From: an uncultured Pelagibacteraceae bacterium
GTDB lineage: Bacteria > Pseudomonadota > Alphaproteobacteria > Pelagibacterales > Pelagibacteraceae
Direction: 5' to 3'
DNA length: 64,000 nt
Assembly (NCBI GenBank): GCA_902627935.1
Contig: CACOLA010000002.1
Coordinates: 186,001-250,000 of the forward strand
This document shows positions 17,545 through 26,909 of this stretch, one piece after another; within the stretch, counting starts at the first letter, position 1; each line of letters begins with the position of its first letter. The notes beneath the pieces are model-generated. The model had not been told where the DNA came from and did not search any database. It saw only the letters and a list, made by a program, of their open reading frames with translations. The translations under genes were made by a program, and so were the position numbers.

Positions 17545-18907
17545 ATTTTGATAAATCAGTATCTTTAATTAAATTATCCAAATTCTTGTTAATGTATTCC
17601 TTGTTAATTATGATTTTTTCTCCAGCACGATCAGTGGCGGTAAAGCTGATATCATCTAAAATTTTTTCGATTATAGTGTGAAGTCTTCTAGCACCTATAT
17701 TTTCGACTGTTGCATTAACCTCTGATGCTATATTTGCAATAGCATCAATTCCATCATCAGAAAACTCAAGGTCTACATTTTCTGTTTTTAATAAAGCCAC
17801 ATATTGTTTTATTAAACTAAAGTCAGGTTCTTTTAAAATTCTTTTAAAGTCTTCGCTTGCTAATGCATCTAACTCAACTCTTATAGGCAACCTTCCTTGA
17901 AGCTCAGGAAGTAAATCAGATGGCTTTGCCAATTGAAATGCTCCAGACGCAATAAATAATATATGATCTGTTTTGATAGGACCGTGTTTAGTATTTACTG
18001 TTGTTCCTTCAATTAAAGGAAGTAAATCTCTTTGTACGCCTTCTCTCGAGACATCTCCACCGACCCTATCAGTTCTAGCTGAAATTTTATCTATTTCATC
18101 TAAGAATACAATTCCGTTATTTTCTGTCGATAATTTTGCAGCTTTTATGATTTTGTCTTGTTCTATAAGTTTATCTGATTCATCATTAATCAATATTTCA
18201 TGAGATTCTTTTACTGTCATTTTTTTCTTCTTTTCTTTATTTCCCATAGATTTCCCGATCATTTCTCCAATATTAATCATACCAACGTTTGCCCCAGGCA
18301 TTCCTGGAATTTCAAATGATGTGTTTCCAGACCCTGTATCGCTTACAGCTATTTCTATCTCATTGTCATCTAAATCACCGTTTCGAAGTCTTTTCCTAAA
18401 ACTTTCTCTAGTTGCTAAGCTAGCTTTTTTTCCTACCAGTGCATCCAAAACTTTTTCTTCAGCAGATTTTTGTGCTTTTGCATAAACTTCTTTTCTTTTC
18501 TTTACTTTTTCCATTGATATTGCGATTTCAATCAAGTCTCTGACTATTTGTTCAACATCTCTTCCAACGTATCCAACTTCCGTAAATCTTGTTGCCTCAA
18601 CTTTAACAAAAGGGGCCTCAGCAAGTTTTGAAAGTCTTCTAGATATTTCTGTTTTTCCAACTCCAGTTGGGCCTATCATTAAAATGTTTTTTGGTAAAAC
18701 TTCATTTTTCATTTCACCTTTTAGTGCCTGTCTTCTCCACCTATTTCTTAAAGCAATAGCCACAGCTTTTTTAGCTTTATTTTGACCAACAACAAACCGG
18801 TCTAATTCAGAAACAATTTCTCTTGGTGATAAAGCACTTACTAATGATTTATCATCATTGAGAGATTTTTCTTTCGGATGAAGTGTTGTTACATTAGAAT
18901 TGTCCAT
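17534..18907 (-). CDS. hslU: HslU ATPase, unfoldase of the HslUV protease
   Basis: 457 residues, full length. HslU is a AAA+ hexamer that unfolds substrates and feeds them to HslV. Visible are [16 protein letters not shown] at the N-terminus, Walker [11 protein letters not shown] (about residues 78-87), the pore motif [10 protein letters not shown], the I domain (about 110-230), Walker [11 protein letters not shown] and the C-terminal tail that docks to HslV. It is coupled to hslV by a 1-base overlap. Confidence 0.97.
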   Translation of the reverse strand: MDNSNVTTLHPKEKSLNDDKSLVSALSPREIVSELDRFVVGQNKAKKAVAIALRNRWRRQALKGEMKNEVLPKNILMIGPTGVGKTEISRRLSKLAEAPFVKVEATRFTEVGYVGRDVEQIVRDLIEIAISMEKVKKRKEVYAKAQKSAEEKVLDALVGKKASLATRESFRKRLRNGDLDDNEIEIAVSDTGSGNTSFEIPGMPGANVGMINIGEMIGKSMGNKEKKKKMTVKESHEILINDESDKLIEQDKIIKAAKLSTENNGIVFLDEIDKISARTDRVGGDVSREGVQRDLLPLIEGTTVNTKHGPIKTDHILFIASGAFQLAKPSDLLPELQGRLPIRVELDALASEDFKRILKEPDFSLIKQYVALLKTENVDLEFSDDGIDAIANIASEVNATVENIGARRLHTIIEKILDDISFTATDRAGEKIIINKEYINKNLDNLIKDTDLSKFIL

Positions 18908-19422
18908 TATATTTTTTCAATCCTAACATTGTCGTTTGTAAAAACACATATATCTGCTGCGACCTTTATTGCTTTTTTTGCAACTTCTTCTGCGGACATA
19001 TCGCTTTCTATTAAAACTTTTCCAGCCGCAAGTGCATAGTTTCCACCCGAGCCTATTCCAATTACGTCACCTTCAGGTTCTAAAACATCACCTGTTCCAG
19101 AAATTATGTAACTATTATTTTTATCTCCAACCGCCATTAGCGCCTCTAATCTTCTCAAATATTTATCTGTTCGCCAATCTTTAGCTAATTCAACAGCAGC
19201 TCTAGATAAATTTCCTGCATGTTTTTCTAATTTACCCTCCAGTCTTTCAAATAAAGTTAAGGCATCAGCAGTTGATCCTGCAAAGCCTGCTACTACATCT
19301 CTTTTTTCTATTCTTCTTACCTTTGAGGCAGTGCTTTTAACAACTGTATTTCCCATGCTTACTTGTCCATCACCAGCTACTACTACTTCTTTGTTTTTTC
19401 TAACCAATACAATAGTTGTCAT
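18907..19422 (-). CDS. hslV: HslV peptidase, proteolytic core of HslUV
   Basis: 171 residues. HslV is a threonine peptidase forming a double hexamer. The start [10 protein letters not shown] provides the catalytic Thr2 after removal of Met1, and [17 protein letters not shown] is the family block with the catalytic lysine region nearby. The start codon has no clear Shine-Dalgarno sequence and lies immediately after a possible heat-shock promoter (19428-19457). Confidence 0.96.
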   Translation of the reverse strand: MTTIVLVRKNKEVVVAGDGQVSMGNTVVKSTASKVRRIEKRDVVAGFAGSTADALTLFERLEGKLEKHAGNLSRAAVELAKDWRTDKYLRRLEALMAVGDKNNSYIISGTGDVLEPEGDVIGIGSGGNYALAAGKVLIESDMSAEEVAKKAIKVAADICVFTNDNVRIEKI

Positions 19423-19427
19423 AGCTT

Positions 19428-19457
19428 ATAAATGGATATTAAATTTAATAGTTCAAG
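19428..19457 (-). promoter_or_regulatory. Possible RpoH (sigma-32) promoter of hslVU
   Basis: On the minus strand CTTGAAC (19457-19451) and CCATTTAT (19435-19428) are separated by 15 bases, resembling the sigma-32 pattern CTTGAA...CCCCATNT. Heat-shock control of hslVU is established in other bacteria. Transcription would begin within a base or two of the hslV ATG, implying a leaderless mRNA, which weakens or sharpens the case depending on the true start. Confidence 0.35.
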
Positions 19458-19513
19458 CCCAGGTTTAGTATTATTGCCATAATTGAATAATATATGTATA
19501 CCTGTTTTTAATT

Positions 19514-20104
19514 ATGAAGCGTAAAGGTAAAATAAGTAGGAAAACAAAAGAAACAAGCATTAGTGTCGATTTAAATATTGACGGCAAAGGTAAATACAAA
19601 ATTGACACAGGAATAGGTTTTTTAAACCACATGCTTGAACAATTATCTAAGCATTCATCGATCGATATGAGTATTAAAGCAAAAGGAGATACTCACATTG
19701 ATCTTCATCACACTACTGAGGATACCGGTATTGCAATTGGCGAGGCTTTAAAAAAAGCGCTAAAGAAATCTGTAGGAATTAGAAGATATGCTCATGCAAT
19801 GATTCCAATGGACGAAACTTTATCACGTGTTGCAATTGATATTTCAAATAGACCATATTTGATTTGGAAAGTTAATCTAAAAGTTGAAAAGCTTGGCGAA
19901 ATGGATACTGAACTTTTTAAAGAGTGGTTTCAAGCGTTTTCCCAATCAGCAGGAATTACTTTACACGTTGAAAATATTTATGGTGATAATAGTCACCATA
20001 TTATTGAGTCTTGTTTTAAAGGACTTGCAAGGTCATTAAGAGCTGCATTGGAGATTGACCCAAGGAATAGAAAATCAATTCCTTCTACTAAAGGCTCATT
20101 ATAA
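19514..20104 (+). CDS. hisB: Imidazoleglycerol-phosphate dehydratase
   Basis: 196 residues, the monofunctional form without the HisB phosphatase domain. It dehydrates imidazoleglycerol phosphate in histidine synthesis. Metal-binding histidine motifs [20 protein letters not shown] (about residues 69-79) and DNSHHIIES are all present. It opens a plus-strand run of his genes that extends to hisE at 24.5 kb. Confidence 0.96.
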   Translation: MKRKGKISRKTKETSISVDLNIDGKGKYKIDTGIGFLNHMLEQLSKHSSIDMSIKAKGDTHIDLHHTTEDTGIAIGEALKKALKKSVGIRRYAHAMIPMDETLSRVAIDISNRPYLIWKVNLKVEKLGEMDTELFKEWFQAFSQSAGITLHVENIYGDNSHHIIESCFKGLARSLRAALEIDPRNRKSIPSTKGSL

Positions 20105-20109
20105 AATTA

Positions 20110-20736
20110 ATGAAAGTTACGATTGTTGATTACAACTCGGGCAATATAAGCTCGGTAATAAACTCTTTTAAGGAAGTTGCTAAAGATAAAGTGAATATCG
20201 AGATCACTTCAGATTTAAATAAGATCAAATCAAGCGATAAAGTGATTTTACCAGGTCAAGGGTCATTTAAAAGTTGCGTAGATGCTTTACGCAATATTGA
20301 TGGCCTTATAGACACACTTAATGAATTTGTAATAAATAAAAAAAAACCTCTTCTTGGAATTTGTGTTGGCTTACAAATGTTTGCTGATATCGGATATGAA
20401 GAAACTGAAACTAAAGGGTTAGGATGGATTTCTGGTAAAGTTTTAAAGATAGATAATCAAGGTGGAAAATTTAAACTTCCACATATTGGTTGGAATCAAA
20501 TCAATATTATCAAAGATAGTAAAATTTTTAAAAATATAAAGAATAATTCACATATGTATTTTGTTCATAGTTATGAATTTGTACCGAATGATAAAAAGGT
20601 GATTTCAGCAACAACAAACTATTCATCAAAAATTGTTTGCTCTGTTGAAAAGGAAAATATTTTTGGAACCCAATTTCACCCTGAAAAGAGCGATAAAATT
20701 GGGTTACAAATAATTTATAATTTTATAAATTTATAA
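20110..20736 (+). CDS. hisH: Imidazole glycerol phosphate synthase, glutamine amidotransferase subunit
   Basis: 208 residues. HisH releases ammonia from glutamine for HisF. The start VDYNSGNISSV, the oxyanion loop LPGQGSFKSC, the nucleophile motif GICVGLQMF (cysteine about residue 82) and the GTQFHPEKS motif with catalytic His/Glu are intact. It lies 5 bases after hisB. Confidence 0.96.
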   Translation: MKVTIVDYNSGNISSVINSFKEVAKDKVNIEITSDLNKIKSSDKVILPGQGSFKSCVDALRNIDGLIDTLNEFVINKKKPLLGICVGLQMFADIGYEETETKGLGWISGKVLKIDNQGGKFKLPHIGWNQINIIKDSKIFKNIKNNSHMYFVHSYEFVPNDKKVISATTNYSSKIVCSVEKENIFGTQFHPEKSDKIGLQIIYNFINL

Positions 20737-20737
20737 G

Positions 20738-21706
20738 ATGAGGTTTTTTTCATTTATTTTTCTCGTTAGTTTTATTTTAATAAACGCAAGTTCTGCTAAA
20801 ATTCTTAATATCGAAAACAAATTACAAATAGAAGTCCCATCGAGACATATATTTATAAGATATGAGAATGCAGAGATAACGGATTTTATTAATGAATTAA
20901 ATGATTCTATAGATGGTATGGAGGTAGATCTTTATTTAGTTGGACCAAGTAAATACGTCGATTTAGAAAAAGCTCTTGTTATTGATGGAGAAGATCCAAT
21001 GGAGAATGAATATGTAAAATCGATTATAAAAAAATATGAAAGAAAGCTTGAAAAAAAAATGCTTCAAGATCCACTTAAAGCTGGAAAATGGATTATTTCT
21101 GAAATGAAAAAGATCATGAAAAAAGAAAAGATTGATTTTGTTACGTATATATTTGTGATTAATAAAACTCTGATAGAAATGGCTTCAGAAGAGGATGAGA
21201 TCATTGATATGTTAACAGAACTTCAATCGATGAATAATTCAGAGTTAATTAAACAAACAAAAGAAATTAAAAAAGAGATAGAATCTTTTGAGGGTGCTAG
21301 TAGTACAAGTTATGCATCTGGACCCACCACATTTACATATAATAAACTTAAAATTGGTAAAGATATAAATGGTAATTTATTTTTAAAAGGACCCAGTAAA
21401 TTCTCAGTAGCGATTAATGAAACCATGACATTAGACGCGGAATTAAATATTTATTTAGGTGAATATAGCAATAAAACATATGGTTTTATATCAGCATGCT
21501 ATGTAGATTGTTCAAAATTCAATAATAAATTCGATAAAATGATTAAGCCGGTTTTCTCTAAAATTAAAAAAAATGTAAAAACCAAAACCACCACTTCAAC
21601 AAAAAATGATTTGATAGAACAATTAGAACAGTTAAACAGTTTATTTAAATCTGGGGTACTTACCAAGGAAGAATTTGAAAAAGCAAAGAAAAAAATTTTA
21701 AATTAA
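20738..21706 (+). CDS. Unknown secreted protein with C-terminal SHOCT motif
   Basis: 322 residues; I do not recognise the main part. A signal peptide ends near residue 19 (ASSA/KIL). Residues about 25-200 are an acidic/lysine-rich mixed region, 205-280 look beta-rich (GKDINGNLFLKGPSKFSVAIN), then a threonine/lysine linker leads to a SHOCT-type tail IEQLEQLNSLFKSGVLTKEE. SHOCT tails are short helix pairs of uncertain role that often promote oligomerisation. It is placed without spacing between hisH and hisA, so it is co-transcribed with histidine genes though no link to histidine synthesis is visible. A similar tail occurs at 49254. Confidence 0.75.
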   Translation: MRFFSFIFLVSFILINASSAKILNIENKLQIEVPSRHIFIRYENAEITDFINELNDSIDGMEVDLYLVGPSKYVDLEKALVIDGEDPMENEYVKSIIKKYERKLEKKMLQDPLKAGKWIISEMKKIMKKEKIDFVTYIFVINKTLIEMASEEDEIIDMLTELQSMNNSELIKQTKEIKKEIESFEGASSTSYASGPTTFTYNKLKIGKDINGNLFLKGPSKFSVAINETMTLDAELNIYLGEYSNKTYGFISACYVDCSKFNNKFDKMIKPVFSKIKKNVKTKTTTSTKNDLIEQLEQLNSLFKSGVLTKEEFEKAKKKILN

Positions 21707-22423
21707 ATGAAAATATTTCCTGCAATTGATATTAAAGACAAAAAGTGTGTAAGATTAGTTAAAGGAGATTTTGACAATAAAACCGAGTACGAAATATCTC
21801 CAGTTGAACAAGCTGGTAAATTTAAAGATCATGGATTTAAAAATTTGCATATAGTTGATTTAGATGGAGCTTTAACTGGTAAAACAATAAATTTAGATAT
21901 TATTCAGGATATAGTTGGTAAATTCAATTTAAATATTGAGGTTGGTGGTGGCATTAGAAATATTGATAGTGTTCACAAATATATAGATGTAGGTGCTGAG
22001 AAAGTAATTTTAGGTAGTGCTGCTATTAGAGATAAAAATTTTTTGAAAGAGGCATGTAAAAGATATCCTAATAAAATTGCTTTAGGTTTGGATGCTAAAG
22101 GTGGGTATTTATCTGTATCTGGATGGAAGGAAAACTCTAATCAATTTACTTTAGAATATTTAAAAGAAGTTAATGATTATGGTGTTAGTAGATTGATTTA
22201 TACTGATATTAATAGAGATGGCATGAAACAAGGTCCAAATTTTGCTGAAACATTTAAAGTTTCTGAGATCTCAAATTGCCCTGTAGTTATGTCTGGTGGC
22301 GTTTCATCAATAGAGGATGTTAAAAAAGCAAAGAATTTAAAAAACATTGAAGGTATAATAATAGGTAAAGCTATTTATGACGGTGACATTAAATTAGAAG
22401 ACTTAGCAATGGAAATAAATTAG
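21707..22423 (+). CDS. hisA: Phosphoribosyl-formimino-AICAR-phosphate isomerase
   Basis: 238 residues, a TIM barrel. It isomerises ProFAR to PRFAR. IFPAIDIKDKKCVRLVKGDF at the N-terminus carries the first catalytic aspartate; VGGGIRN and the C-terminal phosphate loop SGGVSS are conserved. It follows the SHOCT gene with no gap and is followed by a 29-codon ORF. Confidence 0.96.
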   Translation: MKIFPAIDIKDKKCVRLVKGDFDNKTEYEISPVEQAGKFKDHGFKNLHIVDLDGALTGKTINLDIIQDIVGKFNLNIEVGGGIRNIDSVHKYIDVGAEKVILGSAAIRDKNFLKEACKRYPNKIALGLDAKGGYLSVSGWKENSNQFTLEYLKEVNDYGVSRLIYTDINRDGMKQGPNFAETFKVSEISNCPVVMSGGVSSIEDVKKAKNLKNIEGIIIGKAIYDGDIKLEDLAMEIN

Positions 22424-22513
22424 ATGAAGTCTTTTGATTACATTAGTCTCTATCTTCTAGTTATCGTAATGTGTTTTGTGAGTGTAAATTTTTTATATAG
22501 AATGTTTTTTTAA
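22424..22513 (+). CDS. Predicted 29-residue single-pass membrane peptide
   Basis: An ATG immediately after the hisA stop opens a 29-codon frame ending TAA at 22513, two bases before hisF. The peptide begins [11 protein letters not shown] and continues with a strongly hydrophobic helix ([15 protein letters not shown]) ending RMFF, a clean N-in or N-out single-pass segment with charged flanks. Exact packing between two his genes, as with all neighbours in this operon, argues that it is translated. Function is unknown and there is no family I recognise. It could alternatively be a leader that couples translation of hisF. Confidence 0.55.
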   Translation: MKSFDYISLYLLVIVMCFVSVNFLYRMFF

Positions 22514-22515
22514 AA

Positions 22516-23271
22516 ATGCTCAAAAATAGAATAATTCCTTGTTTAGATGTTAAAAATGGTCGCGTTGTTAAAGGGATTAATTTTATCGATTTAAAAGACG
22601 CAGGAGATCCTGTTGAACAGGCAAAAATCTATAGTGATGGTGGAGCTGATGAAATTTGTTTTCTGGATATTACCGCCTCAAATGAAAATAGAGAAATAAT
22701 TTATGATGTTGTAAAAAAAACCTCTAAAAAGTGTTTTGTTCCATTAACTGTAGGAGGTGGTGTCAGAAGCATTGAGGATATTAACAACTTACTTAACTGT
22801 GGGGCTGATAAAGTTTCCATAAATACAGCTGCTGTAGAAAATTCAAAAGTTATTATAAATAGTTCAAAAAAATTTGGGTCACAATGCATTGTAGTAGCAA
22901 TCGATGCAAAAAAAAATGGGGACAAATGGGAAGTGTTCACTCATGGGGGGAGAAATAATAGTGGTATTGATGCCTTAGAATATGCAGAACAAATGGAAGA
23001 GAATGGCGCAGGGGAATTACTAGTAACTTCTATGGATAGAGATGGAACACAAGTTGGTTATGACATTGAATTAATGTCAAAAATTTCTTCTAAGGTTAAT
23101 ATTCCAGTCATTGCATCAGGCGGTGTAGGTAATTTAGATCACTTAGTCGATGGAATTAAATTAGGAAAAGCTAGTGCAGTTTTAGCTGCTTCTATATTTC
23201 ATTACGGAAAACATTCGGTACAAGAAGCTAAAGAGTACTTGGACTCAAAAGGTATACCTGTTAGGATTTGA
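22516..23271 (+). CDS. hisF: Imidazole glycerol phosphate synthase, cyclase subunit
   Basis: 251 residues, TIM barrel partner of HisH. It converts PRFAR plus ammonia to imidazole glycerol phosphate and [21 protein letters not shown] (residues 5-20), [25 protein letters not shown] and ASGGVG are intact. AICAR made here feeds PurH, encoded at 34.4 kb. Confidence 0.97.
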   Translation: MLKNRIIPCLDVKNGRVVKGINFIDLKDAGDPVEQAKIYSDGGADEICFLDITASNENREIIYDVVKKTSKKCFVPLTVGGGVRSIEDINNLLNCGADKVSINTAAVENSKVIINSSKKFGSQCIVVAIDAKKNGDKWEVFTHGGRNNSGIDALEYAEQMEENGAGELLVTSMDRDGTQVGYDIELMSKISSKVNIPVIASGGVGNLDHLVDGIKLGKASAVLAASIFHYGKHSVQEAKEYLDSKGIPVRI

Positions 23272-23280
23272 GTCTTGAAC

Positions 23281-24276
23281 ATGGTTAAAAATAAAAAAAA
23301 ATTATTATACATCGTAATTTTTTTATTTATTTTTAAGCCACTATTAGCAGAAGAAAGCTGGTATCAAACTGCAGCAAACCTTCACAAAGAATGGGCGAAA
23401 ACTTATCACACAGTAAGCGATATTGAGAGATACACCAACATTCATAAATCAGTAATTGGTAAAGCTGTAAAATTAAAACCAGGTAAGGTTTCTTTCCCGG
23501 GTTATCCAAACCAACTTTCAATGAATGTAAATGTAAGTAATGGTGCTATGGCAGAAGTCTTTGGCGCTGAAGATTTTGCCTATAATGGAAAAACTTTTTA
23601 TTCTTTTACAGCAGACTATTCAAAATGTAAAAAAAAGGAAAAACAAAATGATTGTACTCATCATTTTGGAAGTGTTCGTACCGAACTTGTTTCAAAAAAA
23701 TCTAAATGGACATTTAATGAAGGAACAGAAAAATGGATACATTACGCATTTATGCCGGCAAATAATATGCTATTTCCAAAAAATCACGAAAGGAAATTTA
23801 CAGTAGGGCAATGCCATCCAGACGGACATAAGATAACTTGGATGATGACCATTCAAAAAGCAAATTTAATTTTCACTCAAGAATTTACGAGTTTTAAAAG
23901 TAATAATGAATGGAAACCGAGTAGTATGGAAAAGAGAAGAATTATTAAAAAATTTAAAGTTAATGAAAACCATGGAACAGATAGTTGGACATCTGTGAGA
24001 ATAAATTTTAAAAATACAAAAAAACCAGATGGCAAGCTTAAGGTTTGGATAGACGGTAAACTTGCGTATGATTATGAAGGTCCAACGAATTGGGGTAAAA
24101 AAAAACACAAAGGCAAAAGAAGGAACGTGTGCTATTTTAAATTTGGTTTATATTCTAACGCAAACTTAAAGGCAGAAAATAAGTATGAAGCAGAGGGTAT
24201 GACAGTATTTACAGATTATATGGCAATGGCTAAAACAGAGGAAAAATTGGAAGAATTATTATTAAAAGATAAATGA
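23281..24276 (+). CDS. Secreted polysaccharide-lyase-like (heparin lyase I fold) protein
   Basis: 331 residues from the ATG at 23281 (a TTG two codons earlier is possible). A signal peptide is evident: MVKNKKK, a hydrophobic helix, then cleavage near LLAEES. The rest resembles the jelly-roll polysaccharide-lyase family PF14099: HFGSVRTEL, MTIQKANLIFTQEF and the C-terminal block DGKLKVWIDGKLAYDYEGP followed by KFGLYSN. Such proteins cleave or bind uronate-containing glycans in the periplasm; the substrate cannot be told. It is wedged between hisF and hisE, 9 bases after the former and 1 before the latter. Family assignment is moderate. Confidence 0.6.
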   Translation: MVKNKKKLLYIVIFLFIFKPLLAEESWYQTAANLHKEWAKTYHTVSDIERYTNIHKSVIGKAVKLKPGKVSFPGYPNQLSMNVNVSNGAMAEVFGAEDFAYNGKTFYSFTADYSKCKKKEKQNDCTHHFGSVRTELVSKKSKWTFNEGTEKWIHYAFMPANNMLFPKNHERKFTVGQCHPDGHKITWMMTIQKANLIFTQEFTSFKSNNEWKPSSMEKRRIIKKFKVNENHGTDSWTSVRINFKNTKKPDGKLKVWIDGKLAYDYEGPTNWGKKKHKGKRRNVCYFKFGLYSNANLKAENKYEAEGMTVFTDYMAMAKTEEKLEELLLKDK

Positions 24277-24277
24277 T

Positions 24278-24547
24278 ATGAATTTTTTAGATGATTTAAT
24301 AAGAGTAACTAGAGAAAGAAAAAAAAACCCCATAGAGGGTTCTTACACAAATAAGTTACTTAGTGACAAATCATTAAGTAAAGCCAAGGTTCTAGAAGAA
24401 ATTGATGAACTTATTAGGGCTGTAGAAGATAACTCAAATAAAATACATGAGGCCGCAGATGTTCTTTATCATCTTGTTGTTTATTTAGAAGCTAATAACA
24501 TCCGTATTGAGGATGTTATGCAAGAGTTAAACAAAAGAAGAAAGTAG
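24278..24547 (+). CDS. hisE: Phosphoribosyl-ATP pyrophosphatase
   Basis: 89 residues. HisE hydrolyses phosphoribosyl-ATP to phosphoribosyl-AMP, the second histidine step. The MazG-like metal-binding helices read KVLEEIDELIRAV and EAADVLYHLVVYLE, which are diagnostic. It starts one base after the polysaccharide-lyase-like gene. hisG, hisD, hisC and hisI are not in this window. Confidence 0.93.
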   Translation: MNFLDDLIRVTRERKKNPIEGSYTNKLLSDKSLSKAKVLEEIDELIRAVEDNSNKIHEAADVLYHLVVYLEANNIRIEDVMQELNKRRK

Positions 24548-24558
24548 GAGGATGATAA

Positions 24559-24774
24559 ATGAAACATGTTACAAAAAAAAGGCATATTGCTAAAACATTA
24601 ACTTGGCGAGTTCTAGCCACAACAGATACTTTCGTAATTGCTTGGTTTATTACTGGAGAGTGGAATTGGGCTGGTGCTATAGCAGGAATGGAAGTTATCA
24701 CAAAGATGTTCCTGTATTATTTTCATGAAAGGGCATGGTATAATCATATTAAGTTTGGACTTGAAGAAAAATAG
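24559..24774 (+). CDS. DUF2061 small membrane protein
   Basis: 71 residues. KRHIAKTLTWRVLATTDTF and the C-terminal FLYYFHERAWYNHIKFG are the DUF2061 hallmarks; two membrane segments lie in between (about residues 18-35 and 38-55). Function is unknown, though the family is sometimes found near sulfur-assimilation genes. It has one of the best Shine-Dalgarno sequences in the window (AGGAGG, 24547-24552), so it is probably well translated despite its place behind hisE. Confidence 0.88.
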   Translation: MKHVTKKRHIAKTLTWRVLATTDTFVIAWFITGEWNWAGAIAGMEVITKMFLYYFHERAWYNHIKFGLEEK

Positions 24775-24804
24775 TGATACTCATTACCAAATTTTTTTAA
24801 ATCT

Positions 24805-25743
24805 ATGAGCCATAAATATTACAAGCCCGCTAGGTCAAGATTACAGAGAAGTGAATTAGCTGTTCCTGGTTCTTCACCAAATATGTTTGAAAAAGCATTG
24901 AACTCGGCAGCAGATTATATTTTCTTAGACTTAGAAGATGCAGTTTCACCTAACGATAAAGTCTCAGCTAGAGCTAATGTTATTAAAGCTTTAAACGAGA
25001 TGAATTGGAGAGAAAAGGGTAAAAGTATTTCTGTAAGAATAAATAGTTTAGATACTCATTATATGTACAGTGATTTGGTTGAGATAGTAGAACAAGCTGG
25101 AGAAAATATAGATACAATCTTAGTCCCAAAAGCTGGAACAGAAAGTGATGTATATATGGTTGATTGTATGCTCTCTCAAATTGAGACTAATAAAAAACTT
25201 AAAAATAAAATTGGAATTGAATGTTTAATAGAAACTGCATTGGGTATGTCAAACATTAAAGAAATAGCGGCATCTAGCGAAAGGTTAGAAGCATTACATT
25301 TTGGTGTTGCAGATTATGCAGCAAGTTTAAGAGCTAGGACAGTTGTTATTGGAGGTTTAAATCCAGATTATCCAGGAGATCAATGGCACCACGGTTTATC
25401 AGAGTTAGTCATGACTTGCAGAGCTTATGGACTTAGAGCAATTGATGGCCCATTTGGAGATTTTAACGATCCAGATTCTTATATTGCAGCTGCTAAGAGA
25501 GGTGCTGCAATAGGTATAGAGGGTAAATGGGCGATACATCCCTCACAAATTGAGTTAGCTAATAAAGTTTTTTCTCCACCAGAAGCTGAGGTAAATAAAG
25601 CTAAAAGAATTATTGAAGAACTTGATAAAGCAGCAAAAGATGGCAAAGGCGCAGCCCAGCTAGATGGAAGAATGATTGATGCCGCTTCAGCTAGAATGGC
25701 AGAAAATATTGTAAATATAGATAAACTAATAAATAATAAATAA
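24805..25743 (+). CDS. mcl: L-malyl-CoA / beta-methylmalyl-CoA lyase family protein
   Basis: 312 residues of the HpcH/HpaI-CitE superfamily. The enzyme reversibly splits malyl-CoA into acetyl-CoA and glyoxylate. RSELAVPGSSPNMFEKAL, the acid-residue motif FLDLEDAVSPNDK (about residues 51-63), IGIECLIETALGM, and DGPFGDFNDPDSY with KWAIHPSQI closely match bacterial Mcl enzymes. Malate-CoA ligase genes follow directly (2 bases to the next start), which supports malyl-CoA as substrate. Confidence 0.87.
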   Translation: MSHKYYKPARSRLQRSELAVPGSSPNMFEKALNSAADYIFLDLEDAVSPNDKVSARANVIKALNEMNWREKGKSISVRINSLDTHYMYSDLVEIVEQAGENIDTILVPKAGTESDVYMVDCMLSQIETNKKLKNKIGIECLIETALGMSNIKEIAASSERLEALHFGVADYAASLRARTVVIGGLNPDYPGDQWHHGLSELVMTCRAYGLRAIDGPFGDFNDPDSYIAAAKRGAAIGIEGKWAIHPSQIELANKVFSPPEAEVNKAKRIIEELDKAAKDGKGAAQLDGRMIDAASARMAENIVNIDKLINNK

Positions 25744-25745
25744 TT

Positions 25746-26906
25746 ATGGATATTCACGAATATCAAGCAAAAGAGATTTTATCTAGCTTTGGAGTAACAA
25801 TACCTAGAGGTGGAATCGTTTATAGTCCAGAAACTGCAGAAAATAAAGCAAGAGAAATAGGTGGTTCGAAATGGGTTGTAAAAGCCCAGATTCACTCTGG
25901 TGCGAGAGGAAAAGCTGGAGGGGTAATTGTTTGTAATTCCCCTCTAGAAGTCGCTCAAGCTACTGACAAGCTTTTAGGAAAAAAATTAGTTACTAATCAA
26001 ACAGGCCCTGAAGGAAAAATTGTAAATAGAATTTACATTGAAGAAGCAACAGACATAGAGAAAGAATTATACTTAGGACTTGTCTTTGATAGAGCCTCAG
26101 AAAGTATAATGGTTGTGGCTTCAACAGAAGGTGGAATGAGCGTTGAGGAAATTGCAAAAGAAAAACCAAACTCTATAATTAGATCAAAAATAGAAGTTGC
26201 GGTAGGAATACAAAGTTTTCAGGCAAGAGAATTGGCTTTTGGATTAGGTATTGAGCCTGAATTAATTAGAAGAGCATCAGAAACTATAGTTGGTTGTGCA
26301 AAAGCTTTCAGTGAGTTAGATGCTACTATGGTTGAGGTAAATCCATTAGTAATATCAAAACAAAAACAAATTTTAGCATTAGATTGTAAAATGAGTTTTG
26401 ATAATAATGCAATGTTTAGAAGAGATAAAGTATCAGAATTACGTGATAAAACTCAAGAAGAAGAAAAAGAAGTTTATGCATCAGATAGAGGTTTAAATTA
26501 TGTGAGCTTAGATGGGAATATTGGAAACATCATTAATGGTGCTGGATTAGCAATGGCATCTATGGATATGATTAAATTAGCAGGAGGTGAACCAGCAAAT
26601 TTTCTAGATGTTGGTGGTGGAGCTACACCTGAAAAAATAGTAAAGGCTTTTAGGTTGATAACAATGGATAAGAAAGTCAAAGTCATTTTAGTAAACATTT
26701 TTGCTGGAATAAATAGATGTGATTGGGTAGCTGAGGGAATAGTTCAAGCACTTGATAAAATAGAAATTAAAGTTCCACTCGTAATAAGATTAGCAGGAAC
26801 AAATGTTGAAAAAGGTAATAAAATTCTTAGGGATAGCAAGTTAGATTATATTGAGGCAAACACTCTTGAAGACGCCGCAAATAAAGCAGTGGCAGCGTTG
26901 AAATAA
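25746..26906 (+). CDS. mtkA: Malate-CoA ligase (malate thiokinase) beta subunit
   Basis: 386 residues, an ATP-grasp subunit of the succinyl-CoA synthetase superfamily. It activates malate to malyl-CoA with ATP together with MtkB. MDIHEYQAKEILSSFGV, VVKAQIHSGARGKAGGV and the late block NIFAGINRCDWVAEG resemble methylotroph MtkA more than housekeeping SucC, in my reading. Being next to mcl strengthens the malate rather than succinate assignment. It is 3 bases from mtkB. Confidence 0.82.
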   Translation: MDIHEYQAKEILSSFGVTIPRGGIVYSPETAENKAREIGGSKWVVKAQIHSGARGKAGGVIVCNSPLEVAQATDKLLGKKLVTNQTGPEGKIVNRIYIEEATDIEKELYLGLVFDRASESIMVVASTEGGMSVEEIAKEKPNSIIRSKIEVAVGIQSFQARELAFGLGIEPELIRRASETIVGCAKAFSELDATMVEVNPLVISKQKQILALDCKMSFDNNAMFRRDKVSELRDKTQEEEKEVYASDRGLNYVSLDGNIGNIINGAGLAMASMDMIKLAGGEPANFLDVGGGATPEKIVKAFRLITMDKKVKVILVNIFAGINRCDWVAEGIVQALDKIEIKVPLVIRLAGTNVEKGNKILRDSKLDYIEANTLEDAANKAVAALK

Positions 26907-26909
26907 CAA

